Assembly: GCA_013416395.1 (NCBI GenBank)
Contig: JACCEP010000003.1
Coordinates: 372,001-436,000, forward strand
Source of the DNA: Alcaligenaceae bacterium
GTDB taxonomy: Bacteria > Pseudomonadota > Gammaproteobacteria > Burkholderiales > Burkholderiaceae_B
Direction of reading: 5' to 3'
DNA: 64,000 nt
Made by a program: the position numbers and the translations under genes. The notes under the pieces were generated by a model. The model was not told the origin of the DNA, searched no databases, and saw only the letters and a list, made by a program, of their open reading frames with translations. Shown one piece after another: positions 38,896 through 47,366 of the stretch (positions are counted from its first letter, which is position 1; the number at the start of each line of letters is the position of its first letter).

Positions 38896-39675
38896 ATGCT
38901 ACGCAAAGCAAGCACGCTCTATGGCTACGCCATCCAGGCGACTGACGACGAGCTGGGGAAAATCAAAGATATCTACTTTGACGACGAAAAATGGGGGGTT
39001 CGGTATCTAATCGTGCAAACGGGTTCGTGGTTCTCCCGAAAAAGTGTCTTAGTGTCACCTTACTCTGTGGTCCGCGTCGATGATGTGGATGCGGCTGTTC
39101 AGGTGTCATTAACCTTGGATCAGGTAAAAAACAGCCCTGAAATTGATGCGCATGAGCCGGTTTCGCGGCGGCTTGAGGGCGAGTACTCTGCCTATTACGG
39201 CTATGGTCATTACTGGAGCGGCCCCTATCTTTGGGGCGCATCGGGGTATCCGGAATTACCTTTACGCGAATCGATCGGTATAGCGCCGCCCGAACTGCGT
39301 CCTGATGAAGTTGTGGCACGTGCGAGCGAAAACCCCGAAGACGCCCATCTGCGCAGTGCCGACCATATCAGCGGTTATCACATTGCCGGCACCGATGGTG
39401 AAATCGGCCATCTCGAGGACGTTATTTTTGACGATGAAGCATGGGCAATACGCTACATTTTGGTTGATACTCGCAATTGGTGGCCCGGCGGCAAGAAAGT
39501 ACTGATATCCGCGCAATGGATCACTCGCATAGACTGGACGGACAACGCCGTACAAACCTCGTTAACGCGAGAGCAGATCAAAAATAGCCCTGAGTATGAT
39601 GAGGACGCGCCCATTGATCGCGATTTTGAAACCCGATTGCATGCCTACTACCGCCAGCCAGGCTATTGGGACTAA
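38896..39675 (+). CDS. Tandem PRC-barrel protein
   Basis: This 259-residue protein has two PRC-barrel domains: residues about 5-80 (YGYAIQATDDELGKIKDIYF) and about 160-235 (SGYHIAGTDGEIGHLEDVIF). Both contain the DDxxWxxRYLxV pattern and end in LTxxQxKNSPExD. A Tyr/Gly/Trp-rich linker (YYGYGHYWSGPYLWG) joins them. Such proteins are common but functionally unassigned. ATG 38896 has AGGAG six bases upstream. Confidence 0.85.
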   Translation: MLRKASTLYGYAIQATDDELGKIKDIYFDDEKWGVRYLIVQTGSWFSRKSVLVSPYSVVRVDDVDAAVQVSLTLDQVKNSPEIDAHEPVSRRLEGEYSAYYGYGHYWSGPYLWGASGYPELPLRESIGIAPPELRPDEVVARASENPEDAHLRSADHISGYHIAGTDGEIGHLEDVIFDDEAWAIRYILVDTRNWWPGGKKVLISAQWITRIDWTDNAVQTSLTREQIKNSPEYDEDAPIDRDFETRLHAYYRQPGYWD

Positions 39676-39708
39676 CGCCAGCGACAAGGCTACTGCTTAA
39701 AATGTATA

Positions 39709-39759
39709 AGCGTCGGTAACGCCCTGCGATAAATACGGGTATATTCCCCCGCCGACGCT
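39709..39759 (+). terminator. Possible terminator, long-loop hairpin
   Basis: AGCGTCGG (39709-39716) pairs with CCGACGCT (39752-39759) across a 35-base loop, followed by GCATCTTTT. It is less convincing than the hairpin at 39807. Confidence 0.4.
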
Positions 39760-39806
39760 GCATCTTTTAAACCGTCTCGTTGCTGCATGCTGCAGGCTTC
39801 AACTTC

Positions 39807-39848
39807 GCACCCGTCACGCTGCTTGCTCGTGACGGGTGCATTTATTTA
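39807..39848 (+). terminator. Rho-independent terminator
   Basis: GCACCCGTCACG (39807-39818) pairs perfectly with CGTGACGGGTGC (39828-39839) around a nine-base loop, followed by ATTTATTTA. It ends the PRC-barrel gene and separates it from the convergent toxin gene. Confidence 0.88.
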
Positions 39849-39899
39849 TCACCAAACGGGTAACCCAAAACCAAAACACGGAGCTGCATTTAATGGGTC

Positions 39900-40664
39900 T
39901 TACTCTTGCCGTTTTGTCACAGCGTTACCTTTGTCGCTGCGCCGCCTTTTGGCCTTTTGCACTGAAACCACAGGTGTAGGCGAACCATTCCACGTTAACT
40001 GGTAGGCCGAGCTTTTGCGCACATTGTTCACCAGAGCAGGCCGGAAGCAAACAAGATTGGTGCCCTCTGCATGCCGGACGCTGGGGTAAACAAGCCCCAA
40101 AGAACCGCATTCGGTAAGAAATGCTGCCAACTCCTGTGAGGCAATGTAGCTGACAGGGTTCAGACAACTGCCATAGCCTTTTGCACGGCGTATGTCATGA
40201 AATTGTGCACTGAAATCAGCAAGCATCAGCTGATAGCTAACGCTGTCCTGAAAATAATCGATTTCAGCATATTCCACGGTTTTGTGAAAAATAATTTCGG
40301 CCAGCGCTGTTTCTGCATCAAACGCGCAATACCAAGCCCCACGACTGCCATCATTAAACCGACTGCCTTCGGGGCGCGCGTAGGTAAACGCCGCGTTAAT
40401 AATACGAAAATTAGGCACGCCAAATACCAGTTCATCAATACCAATGCCCGGGCGTGCGCCTCGCTCGGCCGCCAGACGCTGATTGGTGGCATTATCAAGC
40501 TCAAATAATTCTTGTAAATGTGCCTGATTATCAGCCAGCGCGCTTAATACGGAATCTTCTTCGTCAACAAAACGGGAAGGCAGCAAGCGACAGGTATCGA
40601 CCAGCCGCATAGCCGTTAGCGGCGGCTCACGCCAACCTGGTCTGTGTAGGTTAGATGCGGGCAT
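39900..40664 (-). CDS. RES-domain toxin of a RES/Xre toxin-antitoxin system
   Basis: RES toxins degrade or modify NAD+. The 254-residue protein has the RES core with conserved Arg in RFNDGSRGAWYCAFDAETAL, the Glu in ALAEIIFHKTVEY and a downstream Ser (SVSYQLML or CGSLGL region). It belongs to the longer RES subclass with an N-terminal helical part. It follows the antitoxin gene after six bases. The C-terminal tail is basic (QKAKRRRSDKGNAVTKRQE). Confidence 0.88.
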   Translation of the reverse strand: MPASNLHRPGWREPPLTAMRLVDTCRLLPSRFVDEEDSVLSALADNQAHLQELFELDNATNQRLAAERGARPGIGIDELVFGVPNFRIINAAFTYARPEGSRFNDGSRGAWYCAFDAETALAEIIFHKTVEYAEIDYFQDSVSYQLMLADFSAQFHDIRRAKGYGSCLNPVSYIASQELAAFLTECGSLGLVYPSVRHAEGTNLVCFRPALVNNVRKSSAYQLTWNGSPTPVVSVQKAKRRRSDKGNAVTKRQE

Positions 40665-40670
40665 GGGCGG

Positions 40671-41108
40671 TTACATGCCGCCGCGGCGTGCATCCAGCAG
40701 TTGTCGAATAGTTTGCATGGCAGGCAAGCCGCCCTCTAGCATATACGCCAGCGGGGTTTTGCCGCCGAAAAGCAGGTTGCGGTTAGGCATGCCAACCCAT
40801 TGATCCGCCAACTTACTGCCATACAAAATATGCAAGGCTTTGTAGATGCCCAGCAAGTATGAAATGCGGGTGATCCGGTCAACCTCGAGCACACGCGCCG
40901 GCTTTTTTTTCCATTCGTAAAATGTGCTGCTCGAAAGCCCGCCAAGCAACGTGCAGGCGTCTTCATCACGAAGCTGCCAGGCATGGGCAAGCTTGAAAAA
41001 GCCTTTAAGTGCCGAAGCCGACAACCTTTCGCGGGTGGCCCGGTGATTAAGGTCTGGTACAACGGCAGGTTCAAAACGGCTGAGGGGGTATGCGTAGGCA
41101 AAACTCAT
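40671..41108 (-). CDS. Xre/MbcA/ParS-family antitoxin
   Basis: This 145-residue protein has an N-terminal Xre-like domain (LKGFFKLAHAWQLRDEDACTLL) and a C-terminal DUF2384 toxin-binding domain (ALHILYGSKLADQW, FGGKTPLAYMLEGG). This is the usual partner of RES toxins; it neutralises the toxin and represses the operon. Its ATG follows GGAGAG, which is part of the operator arm, so DNA binding would also cover the promoter-proximal leader. Confidence 0.92.
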   Translation of the reverse strand: MSFAYAYPLSRFEPAVVPDLNHRATRERLSASALKGFFKLAHAWQLRDEDACTLLGGLSSSTFYEWKKKPARVLEVDRITRISYLLGIYKALHILYGSKLADQWVGMPNRNLLFGGKTPLAYMLEGGLPAMQTIRQLLDARRGGM

Positions 41109-41115
41109 TATGCTC

Positions 41116-41149
41116 TCCGATTACGGATAGTTTACTCTCCGTAATCGGA
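41116..41149 (-). promoter_or_regulatory. Operator of the RES/Xre operon
   Basis: Two exact inverted 12-bp arms, TCCGATTACGGA (41116-41127) and TCCGTAATCGGA (41138-41149), are centred 22 bases apart, two helical turns. Each arm is itself a near-palindrome TCCG-N4-CGGA. They lie directly upstream of the antitoxin start. Confidence 0.85.
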
Positions 41150-41172
41150 AAACGCCATGCCTATACACCACT

Positions 41173-42042
41173 TCACGCAGCCAGAAGGATCACGCCAGCA
41201 ATGATGATGACGCAGCCCATCATGCGTGCAGGCGACGCTTTTTCCTTGAGTATGAAAAAACCTGCAATCGTGCCCATCATCATCGACATTTCCCGCAGCG
41301 GTGCGATCAAACTGACGTTGCCGCCCATCTGGTAGGCATAAAGCACCAAAATATAGGCCAACGGCGAGAGCAGACCAACAATAAACGCATAACGCCACTT
41401 CCCCTGCATCTGCACCATCATTGTTTTGCGCCGCACAATTGCTCGAGGCGTCATGAGAATGACACTGCCCAACGCTGACAGCCAGTCGAGGACCACCGGC
41501 GCGACCAGCAGAACTTTTACGCTATAAGCATCGACAAGCGTGTACAGGGCGATAAAAAAACCGATGAACAACCCCCAGCGTATGCCCTGCATGGCCGCCG
41601 GCGTCAAAAAGCGACGCAACTGCCCACCTGATGCAATCAGCATAATGCCTGCGACAACGCAGGCAATGCCCAAAAGGCCTGAACCTGATGAATGCTCACC
41701 AAGCAAAATGAATGCGCCCAGGCTGGACAGCAAAGGCCCGGTACCTCTGGCAATGGGATACACGACAGACAGGTCGGCAACCTGATAGCCGCGCTGCAGG
41801 CAAAGGCTGTAGGCCAGGTGCAGCACGCTGGCCAGAACAACAAACAGCACCACCGTGGCATTCCACTGCATGCCATCGAACCACAAAATATAGGCGACCC
41901 ACGGCGCGTAAAGCACCATGGAAATTAATCGATAGCTAAAGACAAAGTCACCGGCAGCACCGGCGGCTTTTTTGGACACAAGATTCCATGTGGCGTGTAG
42001 TGCGGCTGCGCACACAACCAGCAAGAACGCTTCAAGCGTCAT
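41173..42042 (-). CDS. EamA/DMT-family transporter
   Basis: This 289-residue inner membrane protein has about ten predicted helices in two EamA halves, starting MTLEAFLLVVCAAALHATWN, with the second-half signature IVGLLSPLAYILVLYAYQMG. The drug/metabolite transporter superfamily exports amino acids, sugars or other metabolites; the substrate here is unknown. It is transcribed divergently from nothing obvious and sits between the TA system and arsC. Confidence 0.85.
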   Translation of the reverse strand: MTLEAFLLVVCAAALHATWNLVSKKAAGAAGDFVFSYRLISMVLYAPWVAYILWFDGMQWNATVVLFVVLASVLHLAYSLCLQRGYQVADLSVVYPIARGTGPLLSSLGAFILLGEHSSGSGLLGIACVVAGIMLIASGGQLRRFLTPAAMQGIRWGLFIGFFIALYTLVDAYSVKVLLVAPVVLDWLSALGSVILMTPRAIVRRKTMMVQMQGKWRYAFIVGLLSPLAYILVLYAYQMGGNVSLIAPLREMSMMMGTIAGFFILKEKASPARMMGCVIIIAGVILLAA

Positions 42043-42093
42043 AACGAAGTGTCACTAATGGGCTATCAGCCCTTGTTGTCATGAACGGTGCGA

Positions 42094-42438
42094 TTAAAGA
42101 ATTTCATCGACGACCGCGGCCGGCCTGCACAGTCGGCTGCCTTTTTCGGTGCAGACAAAAGGCCTGTTCATAAGAATGGGGTGTTCTACCATGGCATTGA
42201 GCAGTTGCTCGTCGGTAAGGGCCGGATCAGCCAACCCCAGTTCTTCGTATATCGATTCTTTAGCCCGCATGGCTTCACGAACGCTAAGCCCAGCATCACG
42301 AATCAGCGAGGCCAATGCCTCACGCGTTAACGGTGTTTTTAGATATTCAATGATTTCGGGTTGAAGCCCACGGTCTTGAAGGGTTTGCAGCACCGTTCGT
42401 GAAGTGCCACAACGAGGGTTATGATAGATTTTGGTCAT
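42094..42438 (-). CDS. arsC: Arsenate reductase, glutaredoxin-coupled ArsC family
   Basis: ArsC reduces arsenate to arsenite with glutathione/glutaredoxin. The protein of about 114 residues has the catalytic cysteine in YHNPRCGTSRTVLQ and the arginine trio region EHPILMNRPFV. ATG 42438 gives the family N-terminus MTKIYHNPRC; the open frame to 42477 adds unsupported residues. No SD is obvious and no ars regulator is nearby, so a housekeeping YffB-like role remains possible. Confidence 0.88.
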   Translation of the reverse strand: MTKIYHNPRCGTSRTVLQTLQDRGLQPEIIEYLKTPLTREALASLIRDAGLSVREAMRAKESIYEELGLADPALTDEQLLNAMVEHPILMNRPFVCTEKGSRLCRPAAVVDEIL

Positions 42439-42506
42439 GGATGTCGACACACGCTTTTTATTGCTAAAAAAATACATGTTAGCCGAGTTTTACACAAGGA
42501 TCCGCC

Positions 42507-43064
42507 ATGCTGAATGCAACCCGGGTTGTATTTTTAAGAAATGCCCTACTGGCTTGCACAGTGATTTTTGCTGGCCCAGCCGCTGCCGAACTTAAACCTG
42601 GCCAAGCCGCGCCTGGCTTTACACTTGAGGCCACGCTCGCAGGCGAAGCCTTTCCATTCAGCTTGGACGACGCCCTTAAAAAAGGCCCGGTTGTGCTCTA
42701 CTTTTACCCGGCTGCATTCACCAAAGGCTGCACCATCGAGGCGCATAACTTTGCCGAGGCCATGAGTGACTACAAACAGGCGGGCGCAACCGTTCTCGGC
42801 ATATCGGCCGATGATCTCGAAAAACTAAAAGAATTTTCTGTCAGTGCCTGTCGCGGCAAATTTGCCGTGGCCTCAGACGTCGATGCCAAAGTCATCAAGG
42901 CCTATGGTGCCCAGAGTGCTTTCATGCCCGATAAGGCAAGTCGCATTTCATACGTGATTACACCTGACCACAAGGTTTACTATAGCTATCAAAGCGGCAG
43001 CCCAGATGAGCATGTGCCTCGCACGCTGGCAGCTGTCCGGCAATGGGCTGCCGCCAAACAGTAA
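42507..43064 (+). CDS. Exported peroxiredoxin (AhpC/TSA family)
   Basis: This 185-residue protein has a signal peptide (LLACTVIFAGPAAAE), then a thioredoxin-fold peroxiredoxin domain. The peroxidatic cysteine is in YPAAFTKGCTIEAHNFAE, matching the BCP/Prx-Q style F-T-K-G-C-T motif, and a second cysteine is in FSVSACRGKFAV. It probably detoxifies peroxides in the periplasm. It is followed closely by a glutathione-transferase gene. Confidence 0.88.
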   Translation: MLNATRVVFLRNALLACTVIFAGPAAAELKPGQAAPGFTLEATLAGEAFPFSLDDALKKGPVVLYFYPAAFTKGCTIEAHNFAEAMSDYKQAGATVLGISADDLEKLKEFSVSACRGKFAVASDVDAKVIKAYGAQSAFMPDKASRISYVITPDHKVYYSYQSGSPDEHVPRTLAAVRQWAAAKQ

Positions 43065-43111
43065 GCAGCGGCCGTACACGTTTCTCATACCATTACCAGG
43101 AAGCTTTATCG

Positions 43112-43810
43112 ATGATAGACCTGTATTACTGGACGACGCCCAACGGGCACAAGATTACGATGTTTCTTGAAGAAACCGGTCTGCCGTACAAAATCTTTCC
43201 CATCAATATCGGAAAAGGTGACCAGTTTGCGCCTGAGTTTCTGCAGATATCGCCCAACAACCGGATTCCAGCCATTGTTGACCATGAGCCCGACGGCGGC
43301 GGCGCACCCATACCTATTTTCGAGTCAGGCGCCATTCTTCTTTACCTGGCTGAGAAATCAGGCCAGTTTCTTCCCCCCACATTGCGAGCGCGTACCCAAG
43401 TATTGCAGTGGCTATTCTGGCAAATGGGTGGTCTGGGCCCTATGGCCGGCCAAAACCACCACTTTAGTGGCTACGCCGCCGAAAAGCTGTCCTACGCCAT
43501 AGATCGCTATGTGCGCGAAACAGCGCGCCTTTATGGCGTACTGGACAAACAGCTGGCCAAGGGTGAGTTCATTGCGGGCGACTATTCCATCGCCGACATG
43601 GCCTGCTACCCCTGGGTTGTGCCTCACGCACGACAAAGTCAAAACCTGGATGACTTCCCCCATCTGAAGCGCTGGTTCGACACGATCGCCAACCGCCCTG
43701 CCACGCAGCGCGCCTACGCGGTTGCAGAAAAAATCAATACTGGCCCATCGGTCAGCGATGAGGAATCCCGCAAAATCCTGTTCGGCCAAGATGCCACGAC
43801 AGTCAGATAA
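43112..43810 (+). CDS. Glutathione transferase, YfcG/Nu-class type
   Basis: This 232-residue protein begins MIDLYYWTTPNGHKITMFLEE, typical of the YfcG disulfide-bond oxidoreductase group, with the FESGAILLYLAEKSGQFLP glutathione-binding segment and the helical C-terminal domain (GDYSIADMACYPWV). It lies 47 nt after the peroxiredoxin gene, suggesting a joint redox role. ATG 43112 with AGGAAG upstream was chosen over an upstream alternative at 43043. Confidence 0.9.
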   Translation: MIDLYYWTTPNGHKITMFLEETGLPYKIFPINIGKGDQFAPEFLQISPNNRIPAIVDHEPDGGGAPIPIFESGAILLYLAEKSGQFLPPTLRARTQVLQWLFWQMGGLGPMAGQNHHFSGYAAEKLSYAIDRYVRETARLYGVLDKQLAKGEFIAGDYSIADMACYPWVVPHARQSQNLDDFPHLKRWFDTIANRPATQRAYAVAEKINTGPSVSDEESRKILFGQDATTVR

Positions 43811-44014
43811 TTGCGGCCAGCCCAGGAGATGATCTACATGTTGGAAACCTATTTCATGCCGTCAGCCGGCCCGCGATACGGCATTGGCCAGCAGAAACCT
43901 GCTCGCGCCATGGCTTTGCCAGGTGTAAAAGAACACGCCACCGGTTATGCCAGTGTCGGGCTTACAGGAAGGCGCGTGACGCAGCGCTCAATCGCTACCC
44001 TGGGAGCCCTTGGC

Positions 44015-44800
44015 ATGCACCGCATACGCCGACTGGCGCTGGCACTCGCAATGTGCGGCCTGGTTGGCGCCTGCGCCAGCCCGCCATCCAACATCTCACG
44101 CATACCCGTGCTGACAGGCCAGGAAACCAGCAAAGATGGTTTATTCACACAGCCCGTTAAATGGGAGCACAGCAAACCAGGCTGCAAGGGCGACTGCCCA
44201 ACGATAAAGGTCGATTCCATCGTCTTTCCCGGTAACCCAAAACTGAGCGATCTGATCGATAACGCGCTGGCCTATATGACAGGAATCGGCAACAGCACTG
44301 TGCCAGCCTATTCAAACATTGCAGAATACGAACAATACTTCTGGAAAACGGCAGCACCGCGCGACTCTACTCTGCTGTCGGCCCGTACCCGGTATCGCAA
44401 CAGCAGCCTCACAGTCGTTGAGCTCGATACCTGGCAGTACATGACGGGTATGACTCATGGTATATCGGCGACCCAGTTTCTTAATTGGGATAACAAAACG
44501 GCCAAGGTGCTAAGCCTGGCCGATGTATTGCGCCCGGGCCAACGCCAGGCTTACAACGCCGCCCTCAAAGAAGCGCATGCCCGCTGGCTGTCAGCCAACC
44601 CGGAGCTTGTCGGCGACCTGAACACCTTTGTCAGGCAATGGCCGTTTCAGGAAAGCACCAACTATGCCTTTACCGACCAAGGTCTGGTGATCAAATATGA
44701 CTCATACCAGATCGCGCCTTATTCTGCCGGGCAGCCAGAGCTAGTGATTTCGTATGACAGCCTGCGCGGCATTCTCAAACCTGAGTTTTTGCCTTCTTAA
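44015..44800 (+). CDS. RsiV-type DUF3298 lipoprotein
   Basis: This 261-residue protein has a lipoprotein signal (RLALALAMCGLVGAC, cleavage before Cys) and a domain resembling the periplasmic DUF3298/DUF4163 part of RsiV-like proteins (TWQYMTGMTHGISATQFLNWD, FTDQGLVIKYDSYQIAPYS). Its function is unknown. ATG 44015 has GGGAG upstream. The frame is open another 200 bases upstream (to 43811) with a possible start at 43838 after CAGGAG, but the lipobox position favours 44015. Confidence 0.8.
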   Translation: MHRIRRLALALAMCGLVGACASPPSNISRIPVLTGQETSKDGLFTQPVKWEHSKPGCKGDCPTIKVDSIVFPGNPKLSDLIDNALAYMTGIGNSTVPAYSNIAEYEQYFWKTAAPRDSTLLSARTRYRNSSLTVVELDTWQYMTGMTHGISATQFLNWDNKTAKVLSLADVLRPGQRQAYNAALKEAHARWLSANPELVGDLNTFVRQWPFQESTNYAFTDQGLVIKYDSYQIAPYSAGQPELVISYDSLRGILKPEFLPS

Positions 44801-44947
44801 GCCATAAAGTTGGCGGTGGGTTACTGCAGCAGCAGGATTAAGTCAGACCCGCCGGCTTATCTGCCAGGCGGCGTTTCCCCCGCCGACAGATGGTGCACGC
44901 ACTTAATTTGAACAAAAGCAGGCTCAACCTGCACTGTTTTCCAGGGT

Positions 44948-45886
44948 TCAGTGTTCAGCCGGCTTATCGAAGCGATCAAGATTAAAGTACCGGGATGACG
45001 GCGATTCAGCAGATGGCGCTGGCGTATTGGTATCGCTACGCCCCGATGCCGCCTGACTTGCCCCAGACGCAGGCACACTGCCGGGCTGATCACCCATACC
45101 TGTGCTGCCAGGGCCACCGGCCACGGGTGCGGATGCGCCACCCTGGCGTTGAACATTACGGCTAGCCATCTCTGTGGCCGTCAGATCGTCGAGCTTTTTC
45201 GCCAACGACGTGTTTTTTTTGTGCCGTGCCCAGTCTGCAGCATCCCACTTATTGAGATTTTGCATGGTGACATCAGCGCCCTGCTCCAGCAGATAACGCA
45301 CGACGGGCTCACTGCCGGCGTACGCTGCCATCATCAGCGCAGAAGTGCCGTCAGGAGCTTGCGCGTTCACAATGGCCTTGTTGGCGACCAGCATTTTTAC
45401 CGTTTCCAGACGCCCCTTTGAGGCCGCATACTGCAACGGCGTCCACCCGCCAATCCGGTTGACCAGCGCACCACGCCGTATAAGATCTTGTGCTCGCTTG
45501 GTTTCTCCCAGCACGGCCAGATACATCAGCGGGGTTTCGCGATGAATGTTAATGGCATTGAGCACCGTACCCCTATCATTCAGCAGCACGTCATAGACGT
45601 CCCACGCGCCGTCCCGGATGGCCTGCATAATGGCGGGTTGCCCGTCAGGGCTGACGGCGTTGGGGTCTGCCCCCTTGGCCAGCATGGTTTTGACCTCGGC
45701 TGCACGATTGTTGGTGATATTTACCCACCAACCTGACGGGTTTGCACCATACGCGGCCATACACACCAACAGACCAGCCAATGCGAGGCTCGCCCGGGCC
45801 CCCCTAGACAAACGAGCGTGGCGCCCCGTTGCCACGTGGTGTTCTACCTGAAGGTTGGGGTCAAAGGCGGCAAGTTTACGGGTCAT
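44948..45886 (-). CDS. Exported ankyrin-repeat protein
   Basis: This 312-residue protein has an N-terminal hydrophobic segment (ASLALAGLLVCMAAYGA), five or so ankyrin repeats (for example GWTPLQYAASKGRLETVKML and GTSALMMAAYAGSEPVVRYL) and a low-complexity Ser/Gly/Pro tail. It probably mediates protein contacts in the periplasm. ATG 45886 follows GGAG. In related Burkholderiales an ankyrin gene also follows tatD. Confidence 0.85.
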   Translation of the reverse strand: MTRKLAAFDPNLQVEHHVATGRHARLSRGARASLALAGLLVCMAAYGANPSGWWVNITNNRAAEVKTMLAKGADPNAVSPDGQPAIMQAIRDGAWDVYDVLLNDRGTVLNAINIHRETPLMYLAVLGETKRAQDLIRRGALVNRIGGWTPLQYAASKGRLETVKMLVANKAIVNAQAPDGTSALMMAAYAGSEPVVRYLLEQGADVTMQNLNKWDAADWARHKKNTSLAKKLDDLTATEMASRNVQRQGGASAPVAGGPGSTGMGDQPGSVPASGASQAASGRSDTNTPAPSAESPSSRYFNLDRFDKPAEH

Positions 45887-46081
45887 GCGGTCTCCAGAAG
45901 CAAAATAAACCATACAGATAAAACAGTGGGGTAAAAAAACACGTCAGGGTAAAGCGAACAGGGCAGGCAAAACCACCTGCTCGAGCGCACCCGCTAATAA
46001 ACACAGCTTCATCATGCTTTGCACGGCGAAGTGTTGTTCCTGCTTACACAGCCATGTGCCGCGCCTACCTGCGTAGCCCAT

Positions 46082-46147
46082 TATCGGTATCGGTATCGGT
46101 ATCGGTATCGGTATCGGTATCGGTATCGGTATCGGTATCGGTATCGG
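46082..46147. repeat. (TATCGG)11 hexanucleotide repeat
   Basis: Eleven uninterrupted copies of TATCGG. As a multiple of three it would not shift any frame. Confidence 0.97.
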
Positions 46148-46173
46148 CAAGATTAAAAACGACAAGAGCCAGG

Positions 46174-46200
46174 AACAACAACAACAACAACAACAACAAC
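46174..46200. repeat. (AAC)9 trinucleotide repeat
   Basis: Nine perfect AAC copies, 26 bases after the hexamer tract. Confidence 0.97.
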
Positions 46201-46274
46201 AAACAGCAATTGGCAATCGGTAAACAAAAGCCAGATGCTAGATGCCCCAAACCAGAAATTCGGAATCAGAAATC

Positions 46275-46308
46275 AGATACCAGATACCAGATACCAGATA
46301 CCAGATAC
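46275..46308. repeat. (AGATACC)4 heptanucleotide repeat plus partial copy
   Basis: Four perfect copies of AGATACC (46275-46302) followed by AGATAC, preceded by related AGAAATC and GGAATC sequence. It marks the border of the AT-rich island. Confidence 0.93.
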
Positions 46309-46516
46309 ATTAAACTATATAAATCAATGTATTAGACGATATATATAAATTATTACATTAACTTAAACTCATCCAAAAAGTAGGCGCTTAAGAAGCAATA
46401 TCATATAAAATACTTTAGATTATTAACATCAATAATCTGGCATATCCATTTGATTTAAAACAACTTATTTTTTTAAAGCATAGATTAATAATCTACTTTA
46501 AATATTTAACATGAAG

Positions 46517-47287
46517 TTATCTCTTTATCTTATTGAATAACCTAAAGAAATTATCAGTTGTAGCCTGACCTACCTCTGCAGCCGATATACCGCGCAAATC
46601 AGCTATTTTTTCGGCAACATGCATCACCTTGGATGGATCGTTAAGCTTGCCTCGGTGCGGCACAGGTGCCAGATACGGTGAGTCGGTTTCAATCAACAAC
46701 CGGTCCAGCGGCATCTTGCGTGCCAGCTGCTGCAGATCTTCTGCCTTCTTGAACGTAACAATGCCCGACAGCGAAATATAAAAATTAAGATCCATGGCTG
46801 CCTGAGCAACTTCCCACGACTCGGTAAAGCAGTGCATTACCCCGCCCACTTTGTCAGCCCCCTCTTCCTTCATGATGCGTAGCGTGTCTTCACTGGCCGA
46901 CCGGGTGTGAATAATAATCGGCAGCCCGCTCTCACGGCTGGCGCGGATATGGGTACGAAAACGTTCGCGCTGCCACTCAAGTGGCTCTTCAAGGCGAAAA
47001 TAATCAAGCCCGGTTTCACCCAGTGCAGCCACCTTGTCAGACTGCCCCAGCTCAACCAGTTGAGCTACCGTAGGCTCAGGGGTGTCTTGGTAGTCAGGAT
47101 GGACGCCTACCGACGCATAAAGATGATCATGCGGCTCGACCAAAGCCATCAAACCTGGCCAATCAGGCATGCACACGCTGACGACCAGCGCATGGCTAAC
47201 CTGATTTTGCGCCATGCGCTGCAAAATCTCGGGCAAATTAGCTGCAAGTTCAGGAAAATTAAGATGACAATGAGAATCTACGTACAT
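46517..47287 (-). CDS. tatD: TatD-family metal-dependent hydrolase (YcfH type)
   Basis: This 256-residue TIM-barrel hydrolase has the metal ligands YVDSHCHLNFPEL (N-terminus), GETGLDYFRLEEP, IIIHTRSASEDT, GVMHCFTESWE and LIETDSPYLAPVPHRG. The family includes 3'-5' DNA exonucleases and D-aminoacyl-tRNA deacylases. It follows holB after 79 nt, the usual Burkholderiales order. Confidence 0.95.
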   Translation of the reverse strand: MYVDSHCHLNFPELAANLPEILQRMAQNQVSHALVVSVCMPDWPGLMALVEPHDHLYASVGVHPDYQDTPEPTVAQLVELGQSDKVAALGETGLDYFRLEEPLEWQRERFRTHIRASRESGLPIIIHTRSASEDTLRIMKEEGADKVGGVMHCFTESWEVAQAAMDLNFYISLSGIVTFKKAEDLQQLARKMPLDRLLIETDSPYLAPVPHRGKLNDPSKVMHVAEKIADLRGISAAEVGQATTDNFFRLFNKIKR

Positions 47288-47366
47288 AGAAGTGCTTGTG
47301 ACAAAAGGAATGAAAAGAGGCGAATGCCAAGCGTACAGCCTGAAGCACCCTCAGTGTAGGGCTATT

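Larger units (their letters stand above)
45914..46516. other. Intergenic ank-tatD region: simple repeats and an AT-rich island
   Basis: There is no supported gene in these ~600 bases. The first part is GC-rich, followed by three microsatellite-like tracts and a strongly AT-rich stretch from about 46303 to 46516. Open frames here encode only simple repeats such as poly-Asn or Ser-Val. Confidence 0.8.

Noticed and set aside
43811-44014. 60-codon N-terminal extension of the DUF3298 lipoprotein
   Set aside because: The lipobox signal peptide begins at 44015 with its own ribosome binding site; the upstream codons show no family pattern.
46054-46335. Open frames encoding Ser-Val and poly-Asn or Thr-Asp repeats
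   Set aside because: They merely translate the TATCGG, AAC and AGATACC tracts; there is no ribosome binding site or family similarity.
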